A stretch of DNA of 64,000 bases from RGIG5579 sp045531235 (GTDB lineage Bacteria; Bacillota; Clostridia; Oscillospirales; SIG627). The DNA is taken from positions 24,638 through 88,637 of the forward strand of contig JAZSDQ010000098.1 of the NCBI GenBank assembly GCA_045531235.1, in the 5' to 3' direction. Positions within the stretch are counted from its first letter, which is position 1; each line of letters opens with the position of its first letter. Of the stretch, positions 51,284-58,836 are shown piece by piece. A program made the translations under genes and the position numbers. The notes under the pieces were generated by a model. That model searched no databases, was not told the origin of the DNA, and saw only the letters and a list, made by a program, of their open reading frames with translations.

Positions 51284-51595
51284 TCACAAATATTTTACCG
51301 TTATCATTTTTTCCACTCCTGCAAAGCGCAGAATTTTTAAAACACCGTCATTGGGATTCAAAAGGACGAATTTTATTCCCTTTTCCTCGCATTTGCGAAA
51401 CCTTCCCAAGATCAGCCCCAACCCCGAGGAGTCCATAAACTGCATTCCCGAAAGGTCCATCAAAAGTCTTTTTACGTCCCCCTCTTCCAAAAACAGGTCG
51501 ATCTCCTCACGGGTGCCTATGGCGCTGTGGTGATCCATATCTCCTGACAGACGAACGATGGCGTCGCCGTCTTTTTTTGCAAATTCCATTTTCAT
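51284..51595 (-). CDS. spoIIAA: Anti-sigma F antagonist SpoIIAA
   Basis: This 103-residue STAS-domain protein frees SigF from SpoIIAB when dephosphorylated. The phosphorylated serine lies in GMQFMDSSGLGLILGRF near residue 58. AAGGAG precedes two close in-frame ATGs (MKMEF); the first is used here. It is the first gene of the spoIIA operon, 10 nt before spoIIAB. No convincing SigH promoter was identified upstream by eye. Confidence 0.95.
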   Translation of the reverse strand: MKMEFAKKDGDAIVRLSGDMDHHSAIGTREEIDLFLEEGDVKRLLMDLSGMQFMDSSGLGLILGRFRKCEEKGIKFVLLNPNDGVLKILRFAGVEKMITVKYL

Positions 51596-51675
51596 TTTTC
51601 CTTCTCCTTCCTTACAGCACCATCATAGCAAAGGGAAAAGCGAGATTTTGTCATATTTTGCGCCGAAAAAGCGAA

Positions 51676-51704
51676 TTGACATTTTTTTCTGCCGCCGATA
51701 TAAT
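51676..51704 (+). promoter_or_regulatory. Exonuclease III gene promoter
   Basis: Consensus TTGACA (51676-51681), 17-nt spacer, TATAAT (51699-51704), 20 nt from the ATG, so the leader is very short. Confidence 0.9.
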
Positions 51705-51723
51705 CAAAGAAAAGGAGAGTATT

Positions 51724-52479
51724 ATGAAATTTGTATCTTGGAATGTAAACGGACTGAGAGCCTGTATGCAAAAAGGCTTTCTTGATTTTTTCACTGAGGC
51801 AGATGCCGACTATTTTTGCGTGCAGGAAAGCAAAATGCAAGAGGGTCAGGCAGAAGTTCCCACCCCCGGCTATTTTCAGTTCTGGAGCAGCGCCGAAAAG
51901 AAGGGCTACTCCGGCACGGTAATCTTTGCAAAAAAAGAGCCCTTGAACGTCTTTTACGGCATTGACGGAAAATACAGCGACGAGGGACGGCTCATCACGC
52001 TGGAAACGGAAAAATTTTTCCTCGTCAATTCCTACACACCCAACGCCCAACCGGAATTGAAGCGCCTTCCCTACCGTATGGCTTATGAAGACGACGTGAG
52101 AGAATACCTTTCCTCTCTCGCTGAAAAAAAGAGCGTGATCTTTTGCGGCGACTTAAACGTTGCCCACGAGGAAATCGACTTGGAGCACCCCAAAGCAAAC
52201 GTAGGCAATCCCGGATTTTCCAACGAAGAAAGAGAAAAATTCTCTCAACTTTTGGCGGCAGGCTTTACCGATTCCTTCCGTCACCTTTATCCCGAAAAAA
52301 GGCAAGCCTATTCCTGGTGGAGCTATCGTATGAAAGCCAGAGAGAGAAACGTAGGCTGGAGAATTGATTATTTCGTCACCAGCCGCGACCTTGCGCCTCG
52401 CATCGCCGACAGCCGTATATTAAGCGAGATCCACGGCAGCGATCACTGCCCCGTGGAGCTGACCCTTTCTTTGGAATGA
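51724..52479 (+). CDS. xth: Exodeoxyribonuclease III / AP endonuclease
   Basis: This 251-residue EEP-family enzyme cuts at abasic sites and repairs 3' ends. Start 51724 with AAAGGAG upstream gives the native beginning MKFVSWNVNGLRACMQKGF. The catalytic set is visible: Asn in WNVNG (8), Glu in VQESKMQ (about 37), GDLNVAHEEIDL near 141, WRIDYF near 213 and GSDHCPVEL at the end. The last 4 nt overlap the next gene. Confidence 0.97.
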   Translation: MKFVSWNVNGLRACMQKGFLDFFTEADADYFCVQESKMQEGQAEVPTPGYFQFWSSAEKKGYSGTVIFAKKEPLNVFYGIDGKYSDEGRLITLETEKFFLVNSYTPNAQPELKRLPYRMAYEDDVREYLSSLAEKKSVIFCGDLNVAHEEIDLEHPKANVGNPGFSNEEREKFSQLLAAGFTDSFRHLYPEKRQAYSWWSYRMKARERNVGWRIDYFVTSRDLAPRIADSRILSEIHGSDHCPVELTLSLE

Positions 52480-53846
52480 AATTCTTTTCTCTATGGAAAA
52501 AAAGTCTTTTTTCTTTGGCCTTTCGCCCGGCAACCTTTGTTTTCGCCATGCTCTTGCTACTGACTCCCCTCTCGGGCGCATTTTTCTTTACCAAAGCCGA
52601 GAAAATTCCGCCTGCAAGCTTTGAAGACGAAAAAGAAGCGCTAACGGCGGCATACGAAAAAGCAAAGGAAGACTATGAAAACCTTGCCGAAGGGGAAGAC
52701 CTTGCCCAGCCGCGGCAAAAAATTCTTTTTTATGAAACCGCACTCCGCTTTGAAGCAAACGTGTGGTCCTCGGACTTTCTATTTGAAGCGGCAAGCGTTT
52801 ACGCTGAAATTCTACGGGAATGGGAAATTTTAAATACCTATCCCAAAGAAGAAACGGCAGAACGAAAAGCCTATCTGGAAACCATGGAAAAGCGCCTGCA
52901 AACGATCTTAAAAGAAAAAGATCTTGCGTCTTATATTCAATTTACGGAAGACAAAATGAAAAGTGAAGGAGTGCTTTCCGAAGACGAGATCCGAGCGGAA
53001 ACAGACGACCTTGCCATCCGTCTCAGCGCCACCTACGCTTCCAAAATGACTCCTGCCAAAAGCCTTTTGGTAACCAGCATCCGCCTTTTGCAAAAAAGCC
53101 TGAATGAAAACAAAAACCGTTTTGATCCCGCTTACCAAAACGCGCCTTTGAATGAAAACAGTAAGAAACGAATAGAAACGCTGAAAGAAAGCTATCTTCT
53201 GGCCTTGCAAGAGGGACAATTTGACCCCGTTCCCGCAAATTCCGCCACCCTTTCCTTTTTGGAAGATCTGGGGCTGTTTCTCCTTCTTCTGTTTCTCCTC
53301 GCCCTCACCCCCGGTGCAGAAAAAGAAATCCATGAGAAAAAAAGGCTCGCACCCACCCTTTTCGCCCTCTTTTCTCTCGGTATGGCGGCAGTTCTCCTCT
53401 TTGCTATCTCTCTTTATCTTTCCGTTTTCTTTTTTGCCGAAGGAAGCATTCTTCCTGCATTTTGCTCGGTAGGAAAACTTTTCACCGTAGACTTTTTCCC
53501 GGCAATGCTTTTACGCCTTGTTTTATCCCTGGTTTCCCTTGCCCCTTGGGTGATCCTTTCCCTCTTTCCCGTAAAAAATGAAAAAATAAAAAAAGCAAAG
53601 CTCTTTTTTACAGGCTTTGCCGTCATTCTTTCCAATCTTCTTTCTTTGGTAACACGCTTCGGCGGCGGTACGAAGGCCATCACTCCATATCTCCCCTTCG
53701 TCCACCTGGATCTTGCAAGCGCCTTTTTTCCTCGCTTTCCCTTAAGCCTTGCCGTATCCCCCGTACCGATTTTATCCCTCGTTCTTATTCTTTCCCTTTC
53801 GGCACTTCTCCTCTTTCTTTTTAAAAGAAGAACAAAAAGAGTATAA
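52476..53846 (+). CDS. Polytopic membrane protein of unknown function
   Basis: A 456-residue protein translationally coupled to xth (ATGA overlap). It has one membrane helix at about 18-38, then an exported, highly charged helical domain (45-255, with Glu/Lys-rich stretches such as EKEALTAAYEKAKEDYENL). Six or so membrane helices follow at about 262-282, 295-325, 345-365, 370-385, 395-410 and 430-450. This outline resembles ABC-2 type permeases, but no ATPase partner is adjacent and I do not recognise the family. Confidence 0.7.
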   Translation: MKFFSLWKKSLFSLAFRPATFVFAMLLLLTPLSGAFFFTKAEKIPPASFEDEKEALTAAYEKAKEDYENLAEGEDLAQPRQKILFYETALRFEANVWSSDFLFEAASVYAEILREWEILNTYPKEETAERKAYLETMEKRLQTILKEKDLASYIQFTEDKMKSEGVLSEDEIRAETDDLAIRLSATYASKMTPAKSLLVTSIRLLQKSLNENKNRFDPAYQNAPLNENSKKRIETLKESYLLALQEGQFDPVPANSATLSFLEDLGLFLLLLFLLALTPGAEKEIHEKKRLAPTLFALFSLGMAAVLLFAISLYLSVFFFAEGSILPAFCSVGKLFTVDFFPAMLLRLVLSLVSLAPWVILSLFPVKNEKIKKAKLFFTGFAVILSNLLSLVTRFGGGTKAITPYLPFVHLDLASAFFPRFPLSLAVSPVPILSLVLILSLSALLLFLFKRRTKRV

Positions 53847-53888
53847 GAAAACACAGAGAATTTCTTCTCTGTGTTTTCTTTTTTTATT
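53846..53888. terminator. Bidirectional terminator between the membrane-protein gene and ackA
   Basis: AAGAAAACACAGAGAA / TTCTCTGTGTTTTCTT hairpin of 16 bp with TTTC loop, flanked by T-runs. Confidence 0.93.
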
Positions 53889-53890
53889 TC

Positions 53891-55087
53891 TTATTTGCAG
53901 AGTTCGTAGGTATCCTTTGCGATCATAAGCTCTTCGTTGGTGGGGATAACAAGGAGACGAACCTTGGAATCGGCAGTAGCAACATCGATTTCCTTGCCTC
54001 TTGCATTGGCATTTGCCTCTTTGTCCATCTTTGCGCCCATAAAGCCGAGCTTTTCAGCAACTCTTTCACGGTAGCTGGTGTTGTTTTCACCGATACCGCC
54101 GGTAAATACGATAGCATCTACGCCACCCATAGCTGCGGTGAAGCCACCTACATACTTGGTAAGCTGATGGCAGAGCATATCCTCAACCAGCTTGCATCTT
54201 TCGTTGCCTTCCTTGGTACCGTTCTCTACATCACGGTTGTCGCTGGTAAAGCCGGTAACACCAAGGATACCGCTCTTCTTGTTCATCACAGCGTCGATCT
54301 GATCGGGAGTGAGGTTTTCCTTCTTCATCAGAAGGGGAACGATAGCAGGGTCAATGGAACCGCAACGGGTACCCATGATGATACCTTCCAGAGGAGTGGT
54401 ACCCATGGTGGTGGCAAGGCACTTGCCCTTCTGTACAGCGGCAATGCAAGAACCGTTGCCCAGGTGGCAGGTAACTACGTTGATCTCTTCCGGCTTCTTG
54501 CCGAGCATTTCAGCAGCGCGGAGAGATACATAGCGGTGGGAAGTACCGTGGAAGCCGTAGCGGCGGATCTTATACTTTTCATAGTACTCATAGGGAAGAG
54601 CGTACATATAAGCGTACTGAGGCATAGTCTGGTGGAAACCGGTGTCAAACACGGCAACCTGAGGTACACCGGGCATAATTTCTTCGCAAGCGCGGATACC
54701 GGTGAGGTTGTGGGGGTTGTGAAGCGGGCCAAGCTCGCAGCACTCTTCGATTGCCTCGATAACCTTTTCGTTTACAACAACAGAACCGGAGAACTTTTCA
54801 CCGCCGTGAAGTACGCGGTGGCCTACTGCGCCGATCTCGGAAAGATCGCTGATAACACCGTAAGTAGGATCGGTGAGGGTCTTAACGACAAGAGCAATTG
54901 CCTCGCCGTGGTTTTTCATATCTACGTTTACTTTGTAGGCATCCTTGCCGGGAACCTGATGCTTGAAAGCACCGCCGTCAATACCGATACGCTCGCAAAG
55001 ACCCTTTGCCATCAAAGCGTCGGTGGTCATATCGATGAGCTGATATTTAACGGAGGAAGAACCTGCGTTGATAACCAAAATTTTCAT
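53891..55087 (-). CDS. ackA: Acetate kinase
   Basis: This 398-residue kinase converts acetyl phosphate and ADP to acetate and ATP, the energy-yielding end of acetate fermentation. Signatures MKILVINAGSSSVKYQ at the N-terminus (Asn7), GHRVLHGGEKF near 88, VFDTGFHQTMP near 146 and RYGFHGTSHRYV near 174 are present, as is FTGGIGENN near 325. A phosphotransacetylase gene is not adjacent. AAAGGAATAAAACT precedes the ATG. Confidence 0.97.
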   Translation of the reverse strand: MKILVINAGSSSVKYQLIDMTTDALMAKGLCERIGIDGGAFKHQVPGKDAYKVNVDMKNHGEAIALVVKTLTDPTYGVISDLSEIGAVGHRVLHGGEKFSGSVVVNEKVIEAIEECCELGPLHNPHNLTGIRACEEIMPGVPQVAVFDTGFHQTMPQYAYMYALPYEYYEKYKIRRYGFHGTSHRYVSLRAAEMLGKKPEEINVVTCHLGNGSCIAAVQKGKCLATTMGTTPLEGIIMGTRCGSIDPAIVPLLMKKENLTPDQIDAVMNKKSGILGVTGFTSDNRDVENGTKEGNERCKLVEDMLCHQLTKYVGGFTAAMGGVDAIVFTGGIGENNTSYRERVAEKLGFMGAKMDKEANANARGKEIDVATADSKVRLLVIPTNEELMIAKDTYELCK

Positions 55088-55168
55088 AGTTTTATTCCTT
55101 TCATCCTTTTTTCTTCCAAAAGTTTACCACAATTCTTCTTTCTTTGCAAGGGTTTTTTCGCTTTTCCC

Positions 55169-55660
55169 TTAAGGTAGTTTCCCCTTTTCCCGAAGAATAC
55201 GGACCTTCAGCTCCAAAAGCTTTTCCTCTGCTTTCAGAAGTCGCCCGATTTCCGAAAGGCTTTTTCCCTCTTTTAAAAGTCCCATCACCGCATCATCGTC
55301 ATACAAAAGATTTGCGGCAAAAAGATTTGCCTCATATTCCGGCTGCAGGCGCATATCCAAAATAAAATGATCCTGCACGATACTGTTCTCCGCCATTTCC
55401 CGATGAAGGGCGTCGTGCCCCAATTCGTGAGCAAGGACCTGCCCCGCCTTTCTGCGGGTAAGGTTTCCGTTGAGAAAAACGAATCTCTGATTCAAAATGA
55501 CCTTATACATTCCCTCCAAACGCTGAAAATCCTTGCAGGATACCACGCGGATTCCCATGGCATCGGCAAGATGAAAGGGATTTCTGGTGCCGTATTTACG
55601 GCAGAGCTCATCGGAAAGACGGGCAATGCGCGTCATTTGACTTATTTCTGTTCCTGCCAT
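55169..55660 (-). CDS. ImmA/IrrE-family metallopeptidase
   Basis: This 163-residue zinc protease has the motif HELGH at 78-82 and a downstream glutamate in YEANLFAANLL (about 110) as third ligand. ImmA and IrrE family members cut a partner XRE repressor after DNA damage. Here it overlaps the XRE gene by 19 nt and sits opposite DNA polymerase IV, so it most likely inactivates that repressor. GGAGAAAACGAA precedes the ATG. The C-terminal part (125-163) is a charged helix. Confidence 0.9.
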   Translation of the reverse strand: MAGTEISQMTRIARLSDELCRKYGTRNPFHLADAMGIRVVSCKDFQRLEGMYKVILNQRFVFLNGNLTRRKAGQVLAHELGHDALHREMAENSIVQDHFILDMRLQPEYEANLFAANLLYDDDAVMGLLKEGKSLSEIGRLLKAEEKLLELKVRILREKGKLP

Positions 55661-56040
55661 TTCGTTTTCTCCGCTTTACGACCTTCTTTTTTTGCTGCCC
55701 AATACGCGGCAATGATCGCTTCCATGGCTGCATCCCTGTCTTCATCGCCGATCTCACCGCCGGAAAACAGTCCCGATACCGCCTGCACCAATTCCAAAAG
55801 CTGTTCTTTTGCTCCCTGAGGGGCAAAAATAATGCTCTCCTCCCCTGCGGAAAGAAGCTTCTCCGCAGACGTGCCGCAGGCGCTCGCTAATTTCAAGGTG
55901 ATCTCAATGCTGGCAGGATACCTTTTTCCCATTTCATAATTCTGCAGGGTGCGTGGAGAGATCCCCGCCTTTTCCGCCAAAGCGGCCTGACTTAGACCCG
56001 CTTCTTTTCTTGCGCTTTTCAATTTTTCGGCAAACGTCAT
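55642..56040 (-). CDS. XRE-family repressor (ImmA/IrrE partner)
   Basis: This 132-residue regulator has an N-terminal helix-turn-helix (residues 4-60; KEAGLSQAALAEKAGISPRTLQNYEMGKRYP). An acidic and Ala-rich C-terminal half (65-132) is the probable dimerisation and cleavage region. GGAGGGG precedes the ATG. It is first in a two-gene operon with the metallopeptidase, and the divergent dinB promoter carries repeats that are likely its operators. It probably represses both sides until cleaved. Confidence 0.88.
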   Translation of the reverse strand: MTFAEKLKSARKEAGLSQAALAEKAGISPRTLQNYEMGKRYPASIEITLKLASACGTSAEKLLSAGEESIIFAPQGAKEQLLELVQAVSGLFSGGEIGDEDRDAAMEAIIAAYWAAKKEGRKAEKTKWQEQK

Positions 56041-56053
56041 ATTCCCCTCCGAA

Positions 56054-56133
56054 ATACGAATATTTTTTCATAAATTTCCCATTGACAACGAACGAATTTT
56101 CGTATACAATCAAACACGAAACATCGTTCGTAT
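56054..56133. promoter_or_regulatory. Putative operators with ACGAA/TTCGT half-sites
   Basis: Dyad 1 is ACGAA-TT-TTCGT (56092-56103) inside the dinB promoter spacer. Dyad 2 is ACGAA-N6-TTCGT (56116-56131) just downstream of the XRE gene -10. A third half-site ATACGAA is at 56054-56060. Placement on both promoters suggests co-repression by the XRE protein; this is inference. Confidence 0.65.
56082..56110 (+). promoter_or_regulatory. dinB promoter
   Basis: TTGACA (56082-56087), 17-nt spacer containing a dyad, TACAAT (56105-56110). The transcript would start near 56117. Confidence 0.85.
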
Positions 56134-56135
56134 TC

Positions 56136-56164
56136 ATTATAAAAAAGCCGAACGGATTTGTCAA
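56136..56164 (-). promoter_or_regulatory. Promoter of the XRE repressor - metallopeptidase operon
   Basis: TTGACA (56164-56159), 17-nt spacer, TATAAT (56141-56136) on the minus strand. Its -35 overlaps the dinB leader next to the dinB ribosome site. Confidence 0.87.
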
Positions 56165-56172
56165 GAGGGGAA

Positions 56173-57411
56173 GTGAAAAAAACGGATCGGGTGATTTTGC
56201 ACTGTGATATGAATAATTTTTACGCTTCTGTGGAGCGCCTTTTTGATCCCACGCTTTTCGGTGTTCCCGTTGCCGTTTGCGGAAGAGAAGCGGATCGCCA
56301 CGGCATTGTGTTGGCAAAAAGCGAGGAAGCCAAAAAATGCGGCGTCAAAACGGGAGATACCATTTGGCAAGCCAAAGAAAAATGTCCCGAAATTCGCATT
56401 GTAGAGCCACATTTTGAGCGCTACGTCAAATATTCCCGCATTGCCGGAGAAATGTACGCGGAATACACCGACCTTGTGGAGCCTTTCGGTATGGACGAGT
56501 GTTGGCTGGATGTTTCCGCCTCCCGTCTTGCTTTCGGTGACGGTCATTCCATCGCCGAGGAGCTTCGGCAAAGAATGAAGAAGGAAACGGGACTGACCAT
56601 TTCCATCGGTCTTTCCTTTAATAAAGTGTTTGCAAAATTAGGCAGTGATATGAAAAAACCCGATGCCCTCACCGTCATTCCACGAGAAAAAATAGAAGAA
56701 ACCGTTTGGCCCGTGGCGGTGGAGGAAATGCTCGGCGTAGGGAGGCGCACGGCAGAGACCCTTCATTTATTCGGGATCCACAGCCTGGGGGATCTGGCAA
56801 AAGCAGACGATCTTTTTCTCAAAATGAAATTCGGCAAAGTGGGAGAACGAATGAAGGCTTGGGCACGGGGAGAAGACAATTCCCCCGTTCTCCCACACGA
56901 CTGCGAAGCACCTATGAAAAGTATCGGCCACGGCACCACGCCGCCAAAAGATCTTTCCACTCACGAAGAAGTGTGGCGCCTGATACTCGCCTTGATGCAG
57001 GACGTGGGCGAAAAGCTTCGCTTCCACGGCAAAAAGGCAAACGGTATTGCCGTAGATTGCAAGGATCGGAATTTTTCCCTGCGCTCCATGCAAAAAAAGC
57101 TTCTCTCCCCTACGGATTGCACCATGACCCTTGCCCGAGAGGCGTACTCCCTTTTTCGGGCAAAATATTCTTTTCACCAGCCCATTCGCTCTCTGTCCGT
57201 CCGTGCCATTGATCTGGAAAGAAGCGATGCTACCCAGCTTTCCCTTTTCACGGAAAAAAAGGATCTTCGGGGAGAAACGCTGGATCGGGCCTGTGACCGT
57301 CTTCGCAGTATCTACGGCAAGGACATCGTGAAAAACGCTTCCATTCTTTCCACCTACGTTCCCGATGAAAAGGGCTATATCCCCTTTTCCGCCCCCGACC
57401 CGCGGGGATAA
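56173..57411 (+). CDS. dinB: DNA polymerase IV (Y-family, DinB)
   Basis: This 412-residue translesion polymerase copies damaged DNA at the cost of errors. Likely start is GTG 56173 after AGAGGGGAA; a TTG at 56158 would sit over the ribosome site. Motifs: VILHCDMNNFYASVE (catalytic Asp), GMDECWLDVSASR near 110 (DE pair), GLSFNKVFAKLGSDMKKPD near 143, and VGRRTAETLHLFGI in the helix-hairpin-helix region near 190. No beta-clamp signature was confirmed by eye. It is transcribed divergently from the XRE-metallopeptidase pair. Confidence 0.95.
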   Translation: MKKTDRVILHCDMNNFYASVERLFDPTLFGVPVAVCGREADRHGIVLAKSEEAKKCGVKTGDTIWQAKEKCPEIRIVEPHFERYVKYSRIAGEMYAEYTDLVEPFGMDECWLDVSASRLAFGDGHSIAEELRQRMKKETGLTISIGLSFNKVFAKLGSDMKKPDALTVIPREKIEETVWPVAVEEMLGVGRRTAETLHLFGIHSLGDLAKADDLFLKMKFGKVGERMKAWARGEDNSPVLPHDCEAPMKSIGHGTTPPKDLSTHEEVWRLILALMQDVGEKLRFHGKKANGIAVDCKDRNFSLRSMQKKLLSPTDCTMTLAREAYSLFRAKYSFHQPIRSLSVRAIDLERSDATQLSLFTEKKDLRGETLDRACDRLRSIYGKDIVKNASILSTYVPDEKGYIPFSAPDPRG

Positions 57412-57441
57412 AAAAAGACGGCTAAGAGCCGTCTTTTTTTT
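57409..57441. terminator. Bidirectional terminator between dinB and oadG
   Basis: AAAGACGGCT / AGCCGTCTTT with an AAG loop and flanking A and T runs. Confidence 0.93.
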
Positions 57442-57442
57442 C

Positions 57443-57655
57443 TTATTTTTTCTTGGTAAACAGCGCCTTAACGCCTTTTGCAAAATATCCGTCGCTGCCG
57501 CCCAGCTTTGCCAGAAGTGCAACGGTGAGAATGATAATGCCGATAACAACGAAAATACCCATCATACCTGCTACCATAATGGGAAGACCGTCGGAAAGAA
57601 CGTTGTTCAGGTTATCCCGAAAGCTTGCTGCCAAGAACAGATTCATAAAAGTCAT
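57443..57655 (-). CDS. oadG: Sodium-pump decarboxylase gamma-like small membrane protein
   Basis: This 70-residue protein has one membrane helix (about 26-50, MVAGMMGIFVVIGIIILTVALL) and a basic C-terminus (FTKKK). This fits OadG/MmdD-type gamma subunits that assemble and stabilise the biotin-dependent decarboxylase complex. It lies 18 nt after the beta-subunit gene. Sequence conservation in this family is low, so context carries much of the call. Confidence 0.8.
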   Translation of the reverse strand: MTFMNLFLAASFRDNLNNVLSDGLPIMVAGMMGIFVVIGIIILTVALLAKLGGSDGYFAKGVKALFTKKK

Positions 57656-57673
57656 TTCATTATCCTCCTATTC

Positions 57674-58822
57674 TTAACCCTGTACCATTGCAAGAATGAT
57701 CCCGCCTGCGATAACGGATGCTACCTGACCGGAAACGTTAACGCCGATGGAGTGCATGAGAAGGAAGTTCTGAGGATCTTCCTCCAGACCCATTTTGTGA
57801 ACCACGCGGCCGGACATGGGGAATGCGGAAATACCGGCAGCACCGATCATAGGGTTGATCTTCTTGCCCTGAGGCAGGAAGATATTCATAAACTTTGCAA
57901 GCATAACGCCGCCAACCGTATCAAATACGAATGCAGCAAGGCCGAGGCCGAGGATCAGAATGGTTTCCCAGGTAAGGAACTTATCTGCTGTCATCTGAGA
58001 AGCAACGGAGATGCCCAGGAGAATGGTAATAAGGTTTGCAAGCACCTTCTGTGCCGTTTCGGAAAGAGAATCCAGTACGCCGCACTCACGGAGCAGGTTA
58101 CCAAACATCAAAAAGCCTACGAGGGCAACAGAGCCGGGAGCAAAAAGACCGACGATAATGGTTACCACAATGGGGAACAGGATCTTGGTCAGCTTGGAAA
58201 CAGGCTTCGTTCCTGCGTTGTTCATACGGATCATACGCTCTTTTCTGGTGGTGCAAAGACGAATGATGGGAGGCTGTACCACAGGCACAAGCGCCATATA
58301 GGAATAAGCCGCTACCATGATCGCGCCCATATACTTGGAATTCAGGGTCTGAGCAACAACAATGGAGGTAGGACCGTCTGCCGCGCCGATAATGGCAGCA
58401 CTTGCGGCATCGTTAAGATCAAAGCCGACGAGAAGACCGAGGCACAGGGTAAAGAAAATACCGAACTGCGCTGCCGCGCCGAAGATCATCAGCTTAGGAT
58501 TGGAAAGCACGGGGCCGAAGTCGATCATAGCACCGATACCGATAAAGAGAAGAAGGGGGAAAAGCTCAAAGCTTTCATGGGTCATACCCATATTGAAAAG
58601 GTGATTCAATACGCCGTTGATACCGCCCTCTGCTTCTGCGGGGTTGATGGGCAGGTTTACCAGAATGGCACCCAGACCCATAGGGAGAAGGAGCGTAGGC
58701 TCCATTTCTTTTTTGATGGCAAGAAAGATCAGAAGTCCGCCAATCGCCCACATGGCGATCTGATTCCACTGCAAATACTGAAAATTTTCAAAAAGTTTCA
58801 AAAACTGTTCTAAAATTCCCAT
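57674..58822 (-). CDS. oadB: Sodium ion-translocating decarboxylase beta subunit
   Basis: This 382-residue polytopic protein decarboxylates carboxybiotin and exports Na+. The key blocks are IGAMIDFGPVLSNPK (containing the conserved Asp), ASAAIIGAADGPTSI and the later NAASISAFPMSGRV-type segment (here AAGISAFPMSGRVV). About nine helices are predicted. The alpha (carboxyltransferase) and biotin-carrier genes are not beside it, so the substrate (oxaloacetate, methylmalonyl-CoA, glutaconyl-CoA or malonate) is open. Confidence 0.95.
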   Translation of the reverse strand: MGILEQFLKLFENFQYLQWNQIAMWAIGGLLIFLAIKKEMEPTLLLPMGLGAILVNLPINPAEAEGGINGVLNHLFNMGMTHESFELFPLLLFIGIGAMIDFGPVLSNPKLMIFGAAAQFGIFFTLCLGLLVGFDLNDAASAAIIGAADGPTSIVVAQTLNSKYMGAIMVAAYSYMALVPVVQPPIIRLCTTRKERMIRMNNAGTKPVSKLTKILFPIVVTIIVGLFAPGSVALVGFLMFGNLLRECGVLDSLSETAQKVLANLITILLGISVASQMTADKFLTWETILILGLGLAAFVFDTVGGVMLAKFMNIFLPQGKKINPMIGAAGISAFPMSGRVVHKMGLEEDPQNFLLMHSIGVNVSGQVASVIAGGIILAMVQG

Positions 58823-58836
58823 AATTTATCCCTTTC

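Noticed and set aside
56158..56172. TTG start for dinB at 56158
   Set aside because: It would place the ribosome site AGAGGGG inside the coding region and overlaps the -35 of the divergent promoter.
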